Position numbers and translations under genes: made by a program
Source: Nematopogon swammerdamellus
Taxonomy: Eukaryota; Arthropoda; Insecta; Lepidoptera; Adelidae
Reading direction: 5' to 3'
Assembly: GCA_946902875.1 (NCBI GenBank)
Contig: OX336358.1
Span: 14,873,694-14,937,693, forward strand
Length of the DNA: 64,000 nt
Shown here: in pieces, positions 1 through 9,560 of the stretch
Position numbering within the stretch: the stretch's first letter is position 1
Layout of the letters: each line of letters starts with the position of its first letter
The notes under the pieces: model-generated
Databases searched by the model: none
What the model was told of the DNA's origin: nothing
Seen by the model: the letters and a program-made list of their open reading frames with translations, nothing else

Positions 1-317
1 AAAAACAGTAAAATACAATTAAAATTTACATAAAAAACACAATAATTGTGATTGAAAATATATATGTCTTCTCGCGGCTACTACCTGTGTATTATCTGTA
101 CAATATTCTTCATATACCTTTCATTTCGTTTTACTTTCAATGTCTAAGAATAATTTAATAATAAATTCATTCAATAAATTATTAAAATATCTAAAAACGT
201 TTCTTGTGCTTCCTTGTCAACCGCAAAATTAGAAGTTATTTTAACACGATGAAGCGCCCTGCCACTTGAATTATATTGTAAAGTACGCTAGGAATGGATA
301 TCCTTATCCTTACCTAT
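1..317. other. AT-rich intergenic DNA, no gene seen
   Basis: No coding signal or clear repeat is visible. The block is AT-rich with short A/T runs. Confidence 0.5.
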
Positions 318-560
318 AATAAAATCCAACGTCTGCTTTCTGTCTGAGTGTCTGAGTGTCTGAGTGTCTGAGTGTATGTCTGTCTGTCCGCTTATAACTC
401 GAGAACCACTGAACCAATTTTAATAAAAAAAAATTCTACGGATAGCTTGATTCTTCCCATCAACTATAGGCTACTTACTATCACGCTAAATGGCTTATGA
501 GGTTAGCAGTGAAGTGAAATATGAGAGCGGGCGGAGCCGCGGGCACAGCTTGTACATACA
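318..560. repeat. Dispersed repeat H, copy 1
   Basis: Begins with AAAATCCAACGTCTGCTTTC, then a GTCTGAGT short tandem run, then CTCGAGAACCACTGAACC. The same sequence lies in reverse orientation at 55325-55512, which shows it is dispersed. It ends in a GGCGGAGCCGCGGGCAC motif resembling the GCCCGCGGCTTCGC terminus of family F. No coding capacity; class unknown. Confidence 0.6.
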
Positions 561-1067
561 TACGTTACAAAATTACAGCTATCTGAGTAGATTGAATTCT
601 CGCCATTTTGGCGCTTTTAACACCTAGTGAGTGTCCCGGGAACTAAATTTGACGCCTAATGGATTGCGCGTTCTTTGAAGGGTGTTTATCGTGATTGTGG
701 TTGTATTTCGTGTTGTTTTAAAGTTGTGTCTGGGTATTTTTTTTTTCAAATATATCTACATTATTAATATACATTAATATTAACATACATTATGAAATAT
801 TAGGTTTACTTATATTAGTTCAAATATATCAATTTTACAAGGTAAGTTATTTTTTTTTATTCTTATTGTATATAAAAATTGTACTGACTTCAAATTGTTT
901 ATAATAATATTATCATTAATACAAGTTGAGTTTATACATTTATATATAAACTCAAGTTGTATTAATGATTTGACTGAACTCAAAAAAATATATCTAAGGT
1001 TTCTTACCCGGTTCTAAAAATATAAATAAATCAACCAAACACGCCGGATTATAATACATAAAAAATG
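561..1067. other. AT-rich intergenic DNA with one hairpin palindrome
   Basis: No gene seen. The only structured element is the inverted repeat at 912-969. Confidence 0.5.
912..969. repeat. Near-perfect hairpin palindrome, 25-bp arms, 8-base loop
   Basis: Arms 912-936 and 945-969 are reverse complements with one mismatch around loop 937-944. Arm sequence includes ATTAATACAAGTTGAG. No neighbouring repeat explains it. Confidence 0.8.
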
Positions 1068-1262
1068 TTCCGTGTCGGGGCGGTACTTTAAAATCATAGC
1101 CCCACTGCATCTCTCCCCGTTCATGTCGTAAAAGGCGACTAAGCTATAACGAAAAGATGCCGTGCTAAAGAGCGACAGGATAGCCACCTCTCACCTTGGC
1201 ACGGTACTTCCACAGAGTCGCGCAGAAAGTGCGTATTTGTGCCTTACTCGCAGCTAGATATT
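1068..1262 (+). repeat. Dispersed repeat C, 5' part
   Basis: Carries the family C landmarks: CCGTGTCGGGGCGGTAC, AGCCCCACTGCATCTCTCC, GTCGTAAAAGGCGACTAAG, then CACCTCTCACCTTGGCACGG. Better copies are at 24066, 30748, 46828 and 62333. Truncated 3'. Confidence 0.75.
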
Positions 1263-1629
1263 TATCTTGCCCGAATACAAATATGCTTAAAAAAGTTTGC
1301 ATAAAAAAAAATGGCGCAAATCAAATCCGTACTAAAATATTTGCCCAAAGTCATTCCAACGTACTAGTTTAATAGAGCTCAGTGAAACTGTCTTGAAATA
1401 CGTCGGCCATTTCTAAAATTTACCCGGGAATTAAATTTCCATTAGATATTCAATATTCATAGTTGTCATGAATATTCAGATCTCTCGTTAAAGTGGACAT
1501 TACAAGATTTGGTCCGCCAATAGAATTTTGAGTTTTATTATGTTATAGCTGTGCCCGCGGCTCTGCCCGCATGAAAGTCGGTTTAAGAGGATACCCATAG
1601 CTGGCTGCTTTGCATAGAAAAAGGTCGAG

Positions 1630-1750
1630 GCCGAACCACGGTCAGCCTCCAACGGTCGAACGGCCACCCATCCAAATTGTGACCGCGCTCAGGTGTGCTT
1701 ATCACGAACGACAGTCGACCGATCGCACCACTGAGCTTACCTAGGCAGAC
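1630..1750 (-). mobile_element. SINE-B head fragment
   Basis: On the minus strand this reads A-box-like CTCAGTGGTGCG, then a 5S-like stretch with GGGTGGCCG, then GGAGGCTGACCGTGGTTCGG. This is the composite promoter head of SINE-B without core or tail. Confidence 0.7.
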
Positions 1751-1787
1751 GACGATTATACCATAATTTTGTTTTTTTTTTAATTGA

Positions 1788-1915
1788 AAGCGAGACATGT
1801 GGCGACGAGCCACCTATAAGGTGTCTAACGATGCCCATGGACATTGGATCGTATATGCGGGGGTTGCGAATGCCATGCCGGCCTGACAGGTGCCTATTCA
1901 CGCCCCTCTTGAATC
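1788..1915 (-). mobile_element. LINE L3 3' end fragment
   Basis: Matches in reverse the 3' end of the retrotransposon at 56205-56745: AAGAGGGGCGTGAAT, GGCATGGCATTCGCAACCCC, ACATGTCTCGC. Other copies are at 2935-3100 (+) and 4497-4625 (-). Confidence 0.65.
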
Positions 1916-1997
1916 AGCCGAGACTATACTTGGGGGGAAATATATGGTCAGGGAGATCGTTCCAGAGTTTACCGTAGTTCTAGTCCCGGCTCTGTTG

Positions 1998-2044
1998 TTT
2001 TTAGGGTTCCGTATCCGGTACGGGACCCTATTACTAAACCTACG

Positions 2045-2076
<32 letters not shown>

Positions 2077-2404
2077 CTGTCCGAGGGCTGTATCTCTTGA
2101 ACCGTAATAGGTAGCCCATTGAAAATTTCACAGAATATGTATTATTAATTATTAAGGCCGATATAACAACAAATAATAAAAATAAGAAAAAGTAAAAAAT
2201 TCACCGAGGTTCCCATAGAAGAAACCAAAAAGTCTATGCGCGCGCGCCATCTACCGAATAGAGCGTGAAGTATTTTAACTAATCATGACATTTAACTAAT
2301 ATGAAGCATTTCAACACGCCATAGATGGGGTGAGTGGCGCTAACCATGGCATGGCGATACGTAACCCTCGGTGCGCGAGTTCGACTCGCACTTGGCCGGT
2401 TTTT
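1998..2404 (+). repeat. Dispersed repeat D, near full length
   Basis: Starts TTTTTAGGGTTCCGTA, passes through a GTCTGTCC-rich stretch, TATCTCTTGAACCGTAATAG, TTTTCACAGAATATG, GGCCGATATAACAACAAAT, a GCGCGCGCGCC block and ATGGCGATACG, and ends CTCGCACTTGGCCGG. Inverted motifs AGGGTTCCGTA and TACG(G/T)AACCCT lie near the two ends. Non-coding and non-autonomous; class not assigned. Confidence 0.8.
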
Positions 2405-2683
2405 ATACCTTGAAGCTTTGTACTATCAAAATGATTCATGCGGGAAATTGAACAAAGGGAAAGTTTGTTAATATAATAAACGGGACTTAACCATCGTAGT
2501 CTGTGGTTAAGACCTATCTCTAGAATATTAGCAGTATTAAACTGAAGTAACATTGTCATGAAGTATTCTGGGACTAATTTCCGAATTAGAAGCAAGGCTT
2601 TAAACTTATGTAAATTTGGCTCCATTATTCACTAGCTTGGTCCGTGTGTCTGTTATTGTTAGATGCACAGATAGAAAATATTT

Positions 2684-2930
2684 AATTTTTTTTTTTATGG
2701 AAACTGACACGGTTGGCTACATCACCTACAACGTCCGTGATGTCAGCCCATAACACCGGGTGAACTAGGTGCCATGTCAGTGCTTCCCCCTTTGATCGTG
2801 CCGGCTACACTGAACTGGTCGGAAAACACAAACTATTTACATAGCCGTTTAGACCGACGTTTCATTCAGTGCGGTGGTACCAATCCGGGCGGGTTAAACC
2901 CTACCACCAAGTAAGATTAGGAGGGAAAAG
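2684..2930 (-). mobile_element. SINE-B tail and core, 5' truncated
   Basis: Minus-strand order is core (TGGTGGTAGGGTTTAACCC, GGTACCACCGCACTGAATG), TAAATAGTTTGTGTTTTCC, then tail GTTATGGGCTGACATCACG and GTGTCAGTTTCCATAAA with a poly-A end. The 5S/tRNA head is missing. Confidence 0.85.
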
Positions 2931-2934
2931 AGGA

Positions 2935-3100
2935 TTGCTCCAAAATTATTCTCGAGTCCTTCAAGAGGGGCGTGAATGGGCACCTGTTAGGCCGGCATGG
3001 CATTCGCAACCCCCGCATACGACCGAATGTCCGCGGGCGTTGTTAGACACCGTATGGGTGGCTCGGCGCCATATGTCGCGCTTTCAATAATATAAAAACA
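2935..3100 (+). mobile_element. LINE L3 3' end fragment
   Basis: Encodes a piece resembling the retrotransposon C-terminus (RPAWHSQPPHTTECP) and ends in an A/T-rich tail. Collinear with 56600-56740. Confidence 0.6.
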
Positions 3101-3147
3101 AATAAATAATTTTTTTTTTTTTTTACAGATATAAGCACAACATTTAT

Positions 3148-3250
3148 ACCGTGTATACGGCGTCGGCTGCTCTTGCGAGAGACTCGACCGAGGTTCGAAT
3201 CCAACCGGTGTGCACCAATGAGTTTTCCTGATTTAAAAAAAAATACGCGC
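3148..3250 (+). mobile_element. SINE-A head fragment
   Basis: A diverged tRNA-like head: GCTGCTCTTGCGAGAGACTC, B-box GGTTCGAATCC, then ACCAATGAGTTTTCCTGA as in SINE-A at 32557. Core and tail are absent. Confidence 0.6.
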
Positions 3251-3715
3251 ATAACTTCACCCACTGAAGTCCATGGTACGGTACTATTTCGGTTCATGGA
3301 GTGGGGGGTTAAGAGATTTTATCAAAGGAAATTCTAATACTGGCACGTGACCAGAAACATTTTCTAAGTGGTCGAACCATATGACATACAATCACAGAAA
3401 TCATACCAACGTTCTATGCAAGCAGATTCAAACATCGAACTTCACAGAAACAGAATCCCGTTATGTCTAATCATTATGAATTTCGAACGAAAGCGCAAAG
3501 TTTAACGGCCGTATGAATAAAATAAAGAAGAGCGACTAGACAGTATTATGTCATGCCAAGTTTGAGATTTGAGAATGAAACTGGTTAGGACTTGTTCGTA
3601 CGTATTATATTTGGCGATCTTGCTCGATATCTAATGAATGAATGACCGGATCATTACGTCTTAAATTATGAATTATGCAAGATTTAATAAAAAAACTGTA
3701 TTAGAAAACGCGGCC
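3251..3715. other. Intergenic, no gene seen
   Basis: Mixed-composition DNA without a convincing ORF or repeat match inside this window. Confidence 0.45.
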
Positions 3716-3820
3716 TACGCCCCGTCTGTCTCTCTGTCCCGTAATAGGTAGCCGGTTGAAATTTTCACAGAATATGTCTTATTATGGCGAATATAACAAA
3801 TAATATAAAATAGAAAAAAA
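3716..3820 (+). repeat. Dispersed repeat D, internal fragment
   Basis: Contains CCGTAATAGGTAGCC, TTTTCACAGAATATGTC and GCGAATATAACAAATAAT. It abuts an oppositely oriented copy starting at 3824. Confidence 0.7.
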
Positions 3821-3823
3821 AAA

Positions 3824-4322
3824 CCGGCCAAGTGCGAGTCGAACTCGCGCACCGAGGGCCCCGTATCGCCATGTCACGGCCAGAGCTACTCACGCCATCT
3901 AGATGGCGTGTTATGAAATGCTTCATATTAGTTAATGTATATGCTACATTACAATAAATTGAAATTTATTAATCAAAATCATGACAATATAACAATAAAA
4001 TTAAACTAAAATTAAGAAATAGGAAAACTAAACAGCTGTCTAACTAATGCTTCATAATCTATTCGGTAGATGGCGCGCGCGCATACACTTTTTGGTTTCT
4101 TCTATGGGAACCCCCGTGAATTTTTACTTTTTCTTATTTTTATTATTTTTGTTATATCGGCCATAATAACACATTTTTTGTGAAAATTTCAACGGGCGAT
4201 TATTACGATTCAAGAGATACAGCCCTCGGACAGACGGACGGACGGACAGACAGACAGACAGACAGACGGCGTAGGCTTAGTAATAGGGTCCCGTACCCGA
4301 TAGGAAACCCTAATAAAAAATT
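3824..4322 (-). repeat. Dispersed repeat D, full-length with insertion
   Basis: Complete reverse copy from CCGGCCAAGTGCGAGTCG to GGGTCCCGTACCC. About 90 bases of AT-rich sequence are inserted near 3940-4040 relative to other copies. It faces the partial + copies on each side. Confidence 0.8.
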
Positions 4323-4323
4323 A

Positions 4324-4412
4324 AGAGAGGTTCCCATACTAGAAACGTGTTTTTTTTTTGTGGCAAGGTAACCTCGGCGCGCGAGTCCGACTCGCACTTA
4401 GCCAGTTTTTGA
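4324..4412 (+). repeat. Dispersed repeat D, 3' fragment
   Basis: GAGGTTCCCATACTAGAAAC then CCTCGGCGCGCGAGTCCG and CGCACTTAGCC. A deleted + copy adjacent to the minus copy. Confidence 0.65.
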
Positions 4413-4496
4413 ATGAAAGTACGTATCCCAAGTTAGTTATATTTTAAACAAAAAAAACTCTACATGATTCCTTACCGGTTCTTTTATTTTTATAGA

Positions 4497-4625
4497 AAGC
4501 GTGACATAATGGCGCCGAGCCACCCATGAGGTGTCTAACGACGCCCATGAACATTCGGCCGTATGCGGGGGTTGCGAATGCCATGCCGACCTGACAGGCG
4601 CCTGTTCACGCCACTCTTGAAAGAA
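4497..4625 (-). mobile_element. LINE L3 3' end fragment
   Basis: Reverse match to 2935-3100 and 56600-56740, including GGGGGTTGCGAATGCCATGC on the + strand. Confidence 0.65.
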
Positions 4626-5160
4626 AGAAATAAATATATTAATCTGATTCTAATGAAACAAAATCAAATGAAATGTTTATAACATTTTTTTTCCATAAAA
4701 AAAAAAATTTACATAATATACATAAATTTTGCGGTCCCTCTTCCCTAAACTAGCTTCAAACTCGTAACTGTAACTAGCGTAGTAACTGTAGTGAGCGTAC
4801 TTTAATTTACTTGGGTGTATATATTTACATACATATATTTAGCCTAAATGTGGGATGGATGGATGTGATGTGTTGTGAGGTGGTGTGTTGCAGTGGCGAT
4901 TCCTGGTGCTGTATATTGCGTTGATTCTGGCTAAGGTTTTTTTTTTTAACAATTATTTATTTATTTATTTATTTATTATTAAGAAAACATACAGCCAATA
5001 ACAGTTACAGTAGGTACATTGTTTTATGCAAGGCGTATGGCCAATTACATGTTTCCCTGTTTAGTCATTTATACATGTTTAATTGTTTATACATAACATA
5101 ACTATTGTTAGGAGCTTAAGTTACCTAAATGGGCATACACTTTGATCTTTCTAAGTATGT
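4626..5160. other. AT-rich intergenic DNA
   Basis: Contains a short ATTT run near 4955-4980 and no coding signal. Confidence 0.45.
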
Positions 5161-5325
5161 GGGTATGAGGGTGTGTAGGGTGTGTGTGTGTGTGTGTGTG
5201 TCAGGGTGTGTGGGTGTGTGTGAGGGTGGGTATATGTGTGTGAGGGTATGTGTGTGTCAGGGTGTATGGGTGTGTGTGAGGGTGGGTATGTGTGTTTGAG
5301 GGTATGTGTGTGTTTTGTTTTTGTT
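5161..5325. repeat. GT-rich micro/minisatellite
   Basis: (GT)n alternating with GGGTGTG and GAGGGT motifs. Two roughly 70-base units can be aligned (CAGGGTGTRTGGGTGTGTG then GAGGGTGGGTATRTGTG). The histidine/threonine-rich reverse ORF here is a by-product of the repeat. Confidence 0.85.
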
Positions 5326-5699
5326 ATTTTAATTATCATAACTTACGCGTTAACTTATTCCTACCACAATGACTTCTAAAACTGAAAGACGATTTCGATA
5401 TAGTTTATATAGCTTTTGTTTACAAAGCAGTCACGCACACGCTGCGCAGCGCGCACACACACGCACACACAACACACCTATTTGTAGTCGCTATCGTCAT
5501 CCTATCGTGTCACTAAATGCGCTCCCCGCTGCGCCAACTCGAAAGGCTGATCAGCGGATGCGCGCGGGACGGGGTGACATCGGCCGCTTGTATGGAATAC
5601 AATGGCGCTTCAAATGTAGCCAACCGGCCAAAGAATGCCTTGATGTGTTATCATTCGTCGCCCGCGTTTGACGCGCGCTAAATTTCAAATTATGTAACG
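5326..5699. other. GC-richer unassigned block
   Basis: Has a 100-codon open frame (5369-5671, +) with no recognisable domain, arising partly from a CACACGC-rich stretch. The GC-rich centre near 5520-5670 is unlike the flanks. I do not call it a gene. Confidence 0.35.
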
Positions 5700-5750
5700 G
5701 GGGGATTGAAGTTTTATCTTATTCATCGTGGGTTATATGATAAATCATCA

Positions 5751-5770
5751 CCTAACCTAACCTAACCTAA
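5751..5770. repeat. Interstitial telomere-type repeat, (CCTAA)4
   Basis: Four perfect CCTAA units, the complement of the insect telomere repeat TTAGG. A related CCCTAACCTAA lies at 8398-8408. Confidence 0.8.
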
Positions 5771-5806
5771 GAGTGCTTTTTAAGAAGCCTTTTCGTTACA
5801 ACACAC

Positions 5807-6133
5807 ATGCGCTGCTTTCCGAGACAGGGATTTTATCAATTAGACAGCTATTTATTTATAGAAAAAATTATTGGATACTTTAAGGAAACGGAGACCCATG
5901 GAATCGTAGACAGGCCACGTACTAGAAATTGTGATGACACTCAACCTCCACAAATGAAAACAACATTTGGACAACGGTCAAAAATATTTTTAACTGCCTA
6001 TATTTATAAACAGGCTAAAGCAGCGTGTAATTTTACTGAGAAAGCTGGTAAAGCACGAAGAGACTCAATTAGAACCTGGTTAAATAATCTGGATTACCAC
6101 GGAACAGAGCAGCTACTGGAAATCTTAAGTTAA
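5807..6133 (+). CDS. Hypothetical ORF, 108 residues, unrecognised
   Basis: Open frame from MRCFPRQGFYQL to EQLLEILS followed by a stop and AT-rich DNA, with AATAAA at about 6291. The product is polar and mildly basic (AKAACNFTEKAGKARRD), with no signal peptide or membrane segment. I recognise no family. About 60 bases of similar sequence flank it in direct orientation (5700-5750 and 6945-7000), so it may be a remnant of a DNA element. It could also be a chance ORF. Confidence 0.25.
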   Translation: MRCFPRQGFYQLDSYLFIEKIIGYFKETETHGIVDRPRTRNCDDTQPPQMKTTFGQRSKIFLTAYIYKQAKAACNFTEKAGKARRDSIRTWLNNLDYHGTEQLLEILS

Positions 6134-6233
6134 ACATTTATACATTTGAATTGATTCATGATTCGTAATGCTTTATGTTTTTCTTTGAATGTGTTATTTA
6201 TTTATTAAGTTTAGTATTAAAAATCTGTAACTA

Positions 6234-6257
6234 AATATATATATATATATATATATA
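6234..6257. repeat. (TA)n microsatellite
   Basis: Uninterrupted TA alternation. Confidence 0.85.
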
Positions 6258-6548
6258 GTATAAATATATATGTACCTATATAAATTATAACAATAAAAAG
6301 GGGAAAAAACAGAATAGTTAGATTTACTCACATCTTGTATTTATTACACTTATTTATTACATAATTTAGATTTAGACGGGCGCAAATGTAAATGTAAAAA
6401 AAAAGAAGTTACGGATAAACTCCTGCAAGACAGAACTTTCTAGTGCAGGAGAACTGAAATGTATGTATGTTTAAATAAATAAAAAAAAAAAAAAAATAAC
6501 CCCGATATTTTTTATAATATAATTATTAGGATTTTATAATATAATTTA

Positions 6549-6932
6549 GTCAGCCTCGATAGCTCAGTGGTGCAGACAGTCAACTGTCGCCATGGAATTT
6601 CAAGCCACGCTGGGTGCTGACCGCTTGGATGGGTGACCGCTGACCGTTGGAGGCTGACCGAGGTTCGGAATCCTCGTAAAACTGTAGGTCTCTTCCCTCC
6701 TAATATTATTTGGTGGTAGGGTTTAACCCGCCCGGGTTGGTACCACCGCACTGAATGAAACGTCGGTCGAAACGGCTATGTAAATAGTTTGTGTTTTCCG
6801 ACCAGTTCAGTGTAGCCGGCACGATCAAAGGGGGAAGCACTGACATGGCACCTAGTTCACCCGGTGTTATGGGCTGACATCACGGACGTTGTAGGTGATG
6901 GAGCCAACCGTGTCAGTTTCCATAAAAAAAAT
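6549..6932 (+). mobile_element. SINE-B, full length
   Basis: Head: TCAGCCTCGATAGCTCAGTG (tRNA A-box), a partly diverged 5S-like block keeping GCTTGGATGGGTGACCGC, then GACCGAGGTTCGG (B-box). Core: GGTGGTAGGGTTTAACCC and GGTACCACCGCACTGAATG. Tail ends GTGTCAGTTTCCATAAAA. Probable Pol III non-autonomous retroelement. Confidence 0.9.
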
Positions 6933-7005
6933 TTGGATAAAACTCCAATCCCGTTGATTGACGTTTTATCCAATTCATCGTGGGTTATGTAACAAATAAT
7001 ATAGC
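6933..7005. repeat. Short hairpin plus segment shared with 5700-5750
   Basis: TTGGATAAAACT and its near complement ACGTTTTATCCAA form a hairpin. The following ATTCATCGTGGGTTATRT also occurs at 5720-5738. Possibly an element terminus. Confidence 0.45.
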
Positions 7006-7624
7006 GCTAACCAAGCCAACTTAAAGGAATCGCCACTGGTGTGTTGTGGTGTAATGTGGTGTGGTGTAGTATAGTGTACTGTGATATGTACTGTGAGTTT
7101 ATGTTTAGTTTTTTTGTAAATACATGCATTGTGTCTTTCAATTTGGCCAAACAGGTTATACAGGGAAATAAAAATAATTACACACCTTTACAAAAAATTG
7201 TTTTATATTCAAAGAATGGAGGTACTTTCTTCGTCTTAAAAATTTCTTAAGGAGTACCCGTAAAAATATAATGGGAAAACGAAACTCTACACGTCAAACA
7301 GTAATCAGCAGTAATCAAAGCTGTAGCGTGCAAACGAAAATGTGATCACAAATTTTCGGTCACAACTTGTGACTATAGTTTGTCAGTCCCGGTGTGAGTT
7401 CGTGAATGCTCTCAAGAGTGTAATTCTAATATATTTATTAGTATCATGGCAATAAATAGTTTGGACGGGGCATACATGTTTTGTTGATTTTTTTTTTATT
7501 ATTTATTCTTTATTTATCCTCTCTTGATATTTTTTTCAATGTGCACTAAGTCTACTTCACGAAAGTGTTTGCCATTTGTCGAGAACGTGAAAGAAAAGTT
7601 GCACAGAAGAAATAAAAAAATATA
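7006..7624. other. Intergenic, no gene seen
   Basis: Two open frames of fewer than 82 codons have no recognisable features. Confidence 0.4.
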
Positions 7625-8004
7625 CAACGTGTCCCAAAACTCAACGTCAAGCGGAAACCAGGGAGTGGGCCAGTTTATGACTACCCAGGGGAAAATAAGA
7701 AAAAAAATCGCAGTCATTTGTTTTTTATTATATGAGCATTTTTCGAAAAACGTTGAAAATTTTACTTAATATTTTTTTGTGATAAAACTATGGGCATTTT
7801 GGTTTTTGTTGGGATACTGATCAATAGCAGAATGATTGATTAGGCTACCAATAAACAAAAATTAACAAATTATATTTGCAAATTTATAGTCGTAGTACTT
7901 ACCTAAAAATGTTGTACGAGATGTAAATTTTAAACGTTCTTTTAAAAATGCTCATATCATAAAAAACAAATGAATCGGATTTTTTTTTTCTTATTTTTCC
8001 CTCT
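7625..8004. mobile_element. Foldback DNA element, right end truncated
   Basis: Begins after TA with a CGTGTCCCAAAACTCAACG-type end. Left arm 7685-7765 (AAATAAGAAAAAAAATCG, CATTTGTTTTTTATTATATG) is the reverse complement of 7905-8000. A second, diverged copy of the left half is at 24841-25125. The missing right end coincides with the palindrome at 8006. Confidence 0.6.
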
Positions 8005-8005
8005 T

Positions 8006-8075
8006 AGTAAAGTTTGAGAGAGATGGACTTTTATATATGTACAAATATAAAAGTCCATCTCTCTCAAACTTTACT
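8006..8075. repeat. Perfect 31-bp-arm hairpin palindrome, 8-base loop
   Basis: Arms 8006-8036 and 8045-8075 are perfect complements (AGTTTGAGAGAGATGGAC in the left arm) around loop 8037-8044. Confidence 0.95.
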
Positions 8076-8087
8076 CACGTATCTCGG

Positions 8088-8238
8088 CGGTGCTGGATCG
8101 ACGTCCGATCGTGAACTTAATCACCGCGATGGGTGCGGTCAGAACTTCGATTGATGACCGTTCGACGCAAAACTGTAGGTCCCTTCGCTTCTTACCTCAC
8201 TAGGCGGAAGGGTTTAACCAGCCCAGGTTGCTACGAGT
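8088..8238 (+). mobile_element. SINE-B head and core, interrupted
   Basis: 5S-like GGTGCGGTCAGAACTTCG, B-box region, GCAAAACTGTAGGTCCCTTC, then GGAAGGGTTTAACCAGCCC. The copy is interrupted at GGTTGCTAC and resumes near 8508. Confidence 0.7.
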
Positions 8239-8503
8239 CCTTCATCGCAGGAGAGTTTTGCTGCAGCTGTGACGGACGGCACTATGCGAGTTTTCTCCCT
8301 AAACAGAGATTATTAACCTGTTTTGGTGTTTAAAAAAAAATAACCAGGGTTAAATTACAGAATATGCGTCGCTACGCGACGCATCTTCTCTAATTTAACC
8401 CTAACCTAATGTTGAGGCGGTGCATGTCGTTTTTGTTAAACTCCCGTAGTGCAGTTTGGCTGCTACCACAGCAGCTGCGTCAAAGCTCTCCTGCGATGAA
8501 GGA
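8239..8503. mobile_element. Foldback insertion inside SINE-B
   Basis: Outer arms TCCTTCATCGCAGGAGAG (8239 onward) and CTCTCCTGCGATGAAGGA (ending 8503) are complements. A central palindrome spans 8346-8402 (AGGGTTAAATTA / TAATTTAACCCT with ATGCGTCGC / GCGACGCAT inside). SINE-B sequence lies on both sides. Confidence 0.7.
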
Positions 8504-8655
8504 ATCGTCAGGTTGGTACCACCCACAGAGCAAAAAAGTCCGGTCTTGGGCGGTGTGGCCCGATCGTTGTTCTGTGGTACCAACGCACTGAATGTAATAT
8601 CGGTGGAAGCGGCCATGTAAATAGTTCGCACTTTCAGTCCATTTCCCAACCATGA
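8504..8655 (+). mobile_element. SINE-B tail portion, rearranged
   Basis: Resumes with CAGGTTGGTACCACC. A second insert of about 60 bases is bounded by GGTACCAC and GTGGTACC. Then come GCACTGAATG and GCGGCCATGTAAATAGTTCG. Confidence 0.6.
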
Positions 8656-8825
8656 CAGGATAAAAAAATCGTATGACTGAAGTAAATGGAATAGCACAGA
8701 AATTATTTATTGCACACCAAACAGTAACAAACAATGATACATGACGATAGCATTTAGAAGGACATAACACATCGAAGCAAAATGAACAATAAATTAGCAC
8801 AGCCACCCATGGTGGTTAACATAAA

Positions 8826-9232
8826 AAAACCGGCCAAATGCGAGTCGAACTCGCGCACCGTGGGTTCCGTATCGCTATGTCATGGCTAGCGCCACTCACG
8901 CCATCTATGGCGTGTTATGAAATGCTTCATATAAGTTAAATCACAGATTACTAAATAGTTGTTAAATGTCATGATTAGTTAAAATGCTTCTCACTCCATT
9001 CGGTAGATGGCGCGCGCGCATACACTTTTTGGTTTCTTCTATGGGAACCTTTTTCATATTTTGATTATTTGTTGTTATATCGGCCATAATAACACATATT
9101 CTGTGAAAATTTCAACGGGCTACCGTAATGGTTCAAGAGATACAGCAATCGGACAGACAGACGGACGGACGGACGGACAGACAGACAGACGGCGTAGGCT
9201 TAGTAATAGGGTCCCGTACTGGATACGGAACT
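8826..9232 (-). repeat. Dispersed repeat D, full length
   Basis: Reverse copy from CCGGCCAAATGCGAGTCG through ATGGCGTGTTATGAAATGC, GCGCGCGCGCATACAC and the GACGGACGG run to GGGTCCCGTACTGG. Confidence 0.85.
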
Positions 9233-9434
9233 AGTAGTGGTTTCTTCCATGGATGGTATGTTTGCCGACCAAATTTTGGTAATAGGGTGAAATGTACCTA
9301 TGTGGATACCGTGTCTGGTTATTTATTTCTCTGATTAGTATAATGTGAGGCAAATCTGAGGGAGATTGAATTAGTGAGTTTTAGACCGTGTGGCCGCCCT
9401 TCTGTTGGCAAACTAGTTTCATCAGGCTATCGGC
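9233..9434. other. Intergenic, no gene seen
   Basis: No match to the repeat families of this window. Confidence 0.4.
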
Positions 9435-9560
9435 AATTTTGGCACTAGAAGTCCGCCAGTCAGTCAGTCAGTGAGTCAGCGTATAAGCGTCCACTGATGG
9501 ACATACGCCTCTCCAATTTTCCTCCAGTCATCCCGGCTTGCTGCTTTATTCCACTCGCAC
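9435..9560 (-). mobile_element. LINE L1-type (GEAYVxQWT) 3' end
   Basis: Minus strand encodes SRDDWRKIGEAYVHQWTL before a stop, the C-terminal peptide typical of an insect endonuclease/reverse transcriptase LINE, followed by a (TGAC)n-type tail. The + copy is at 15085-15290. Confidence 0.7.
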
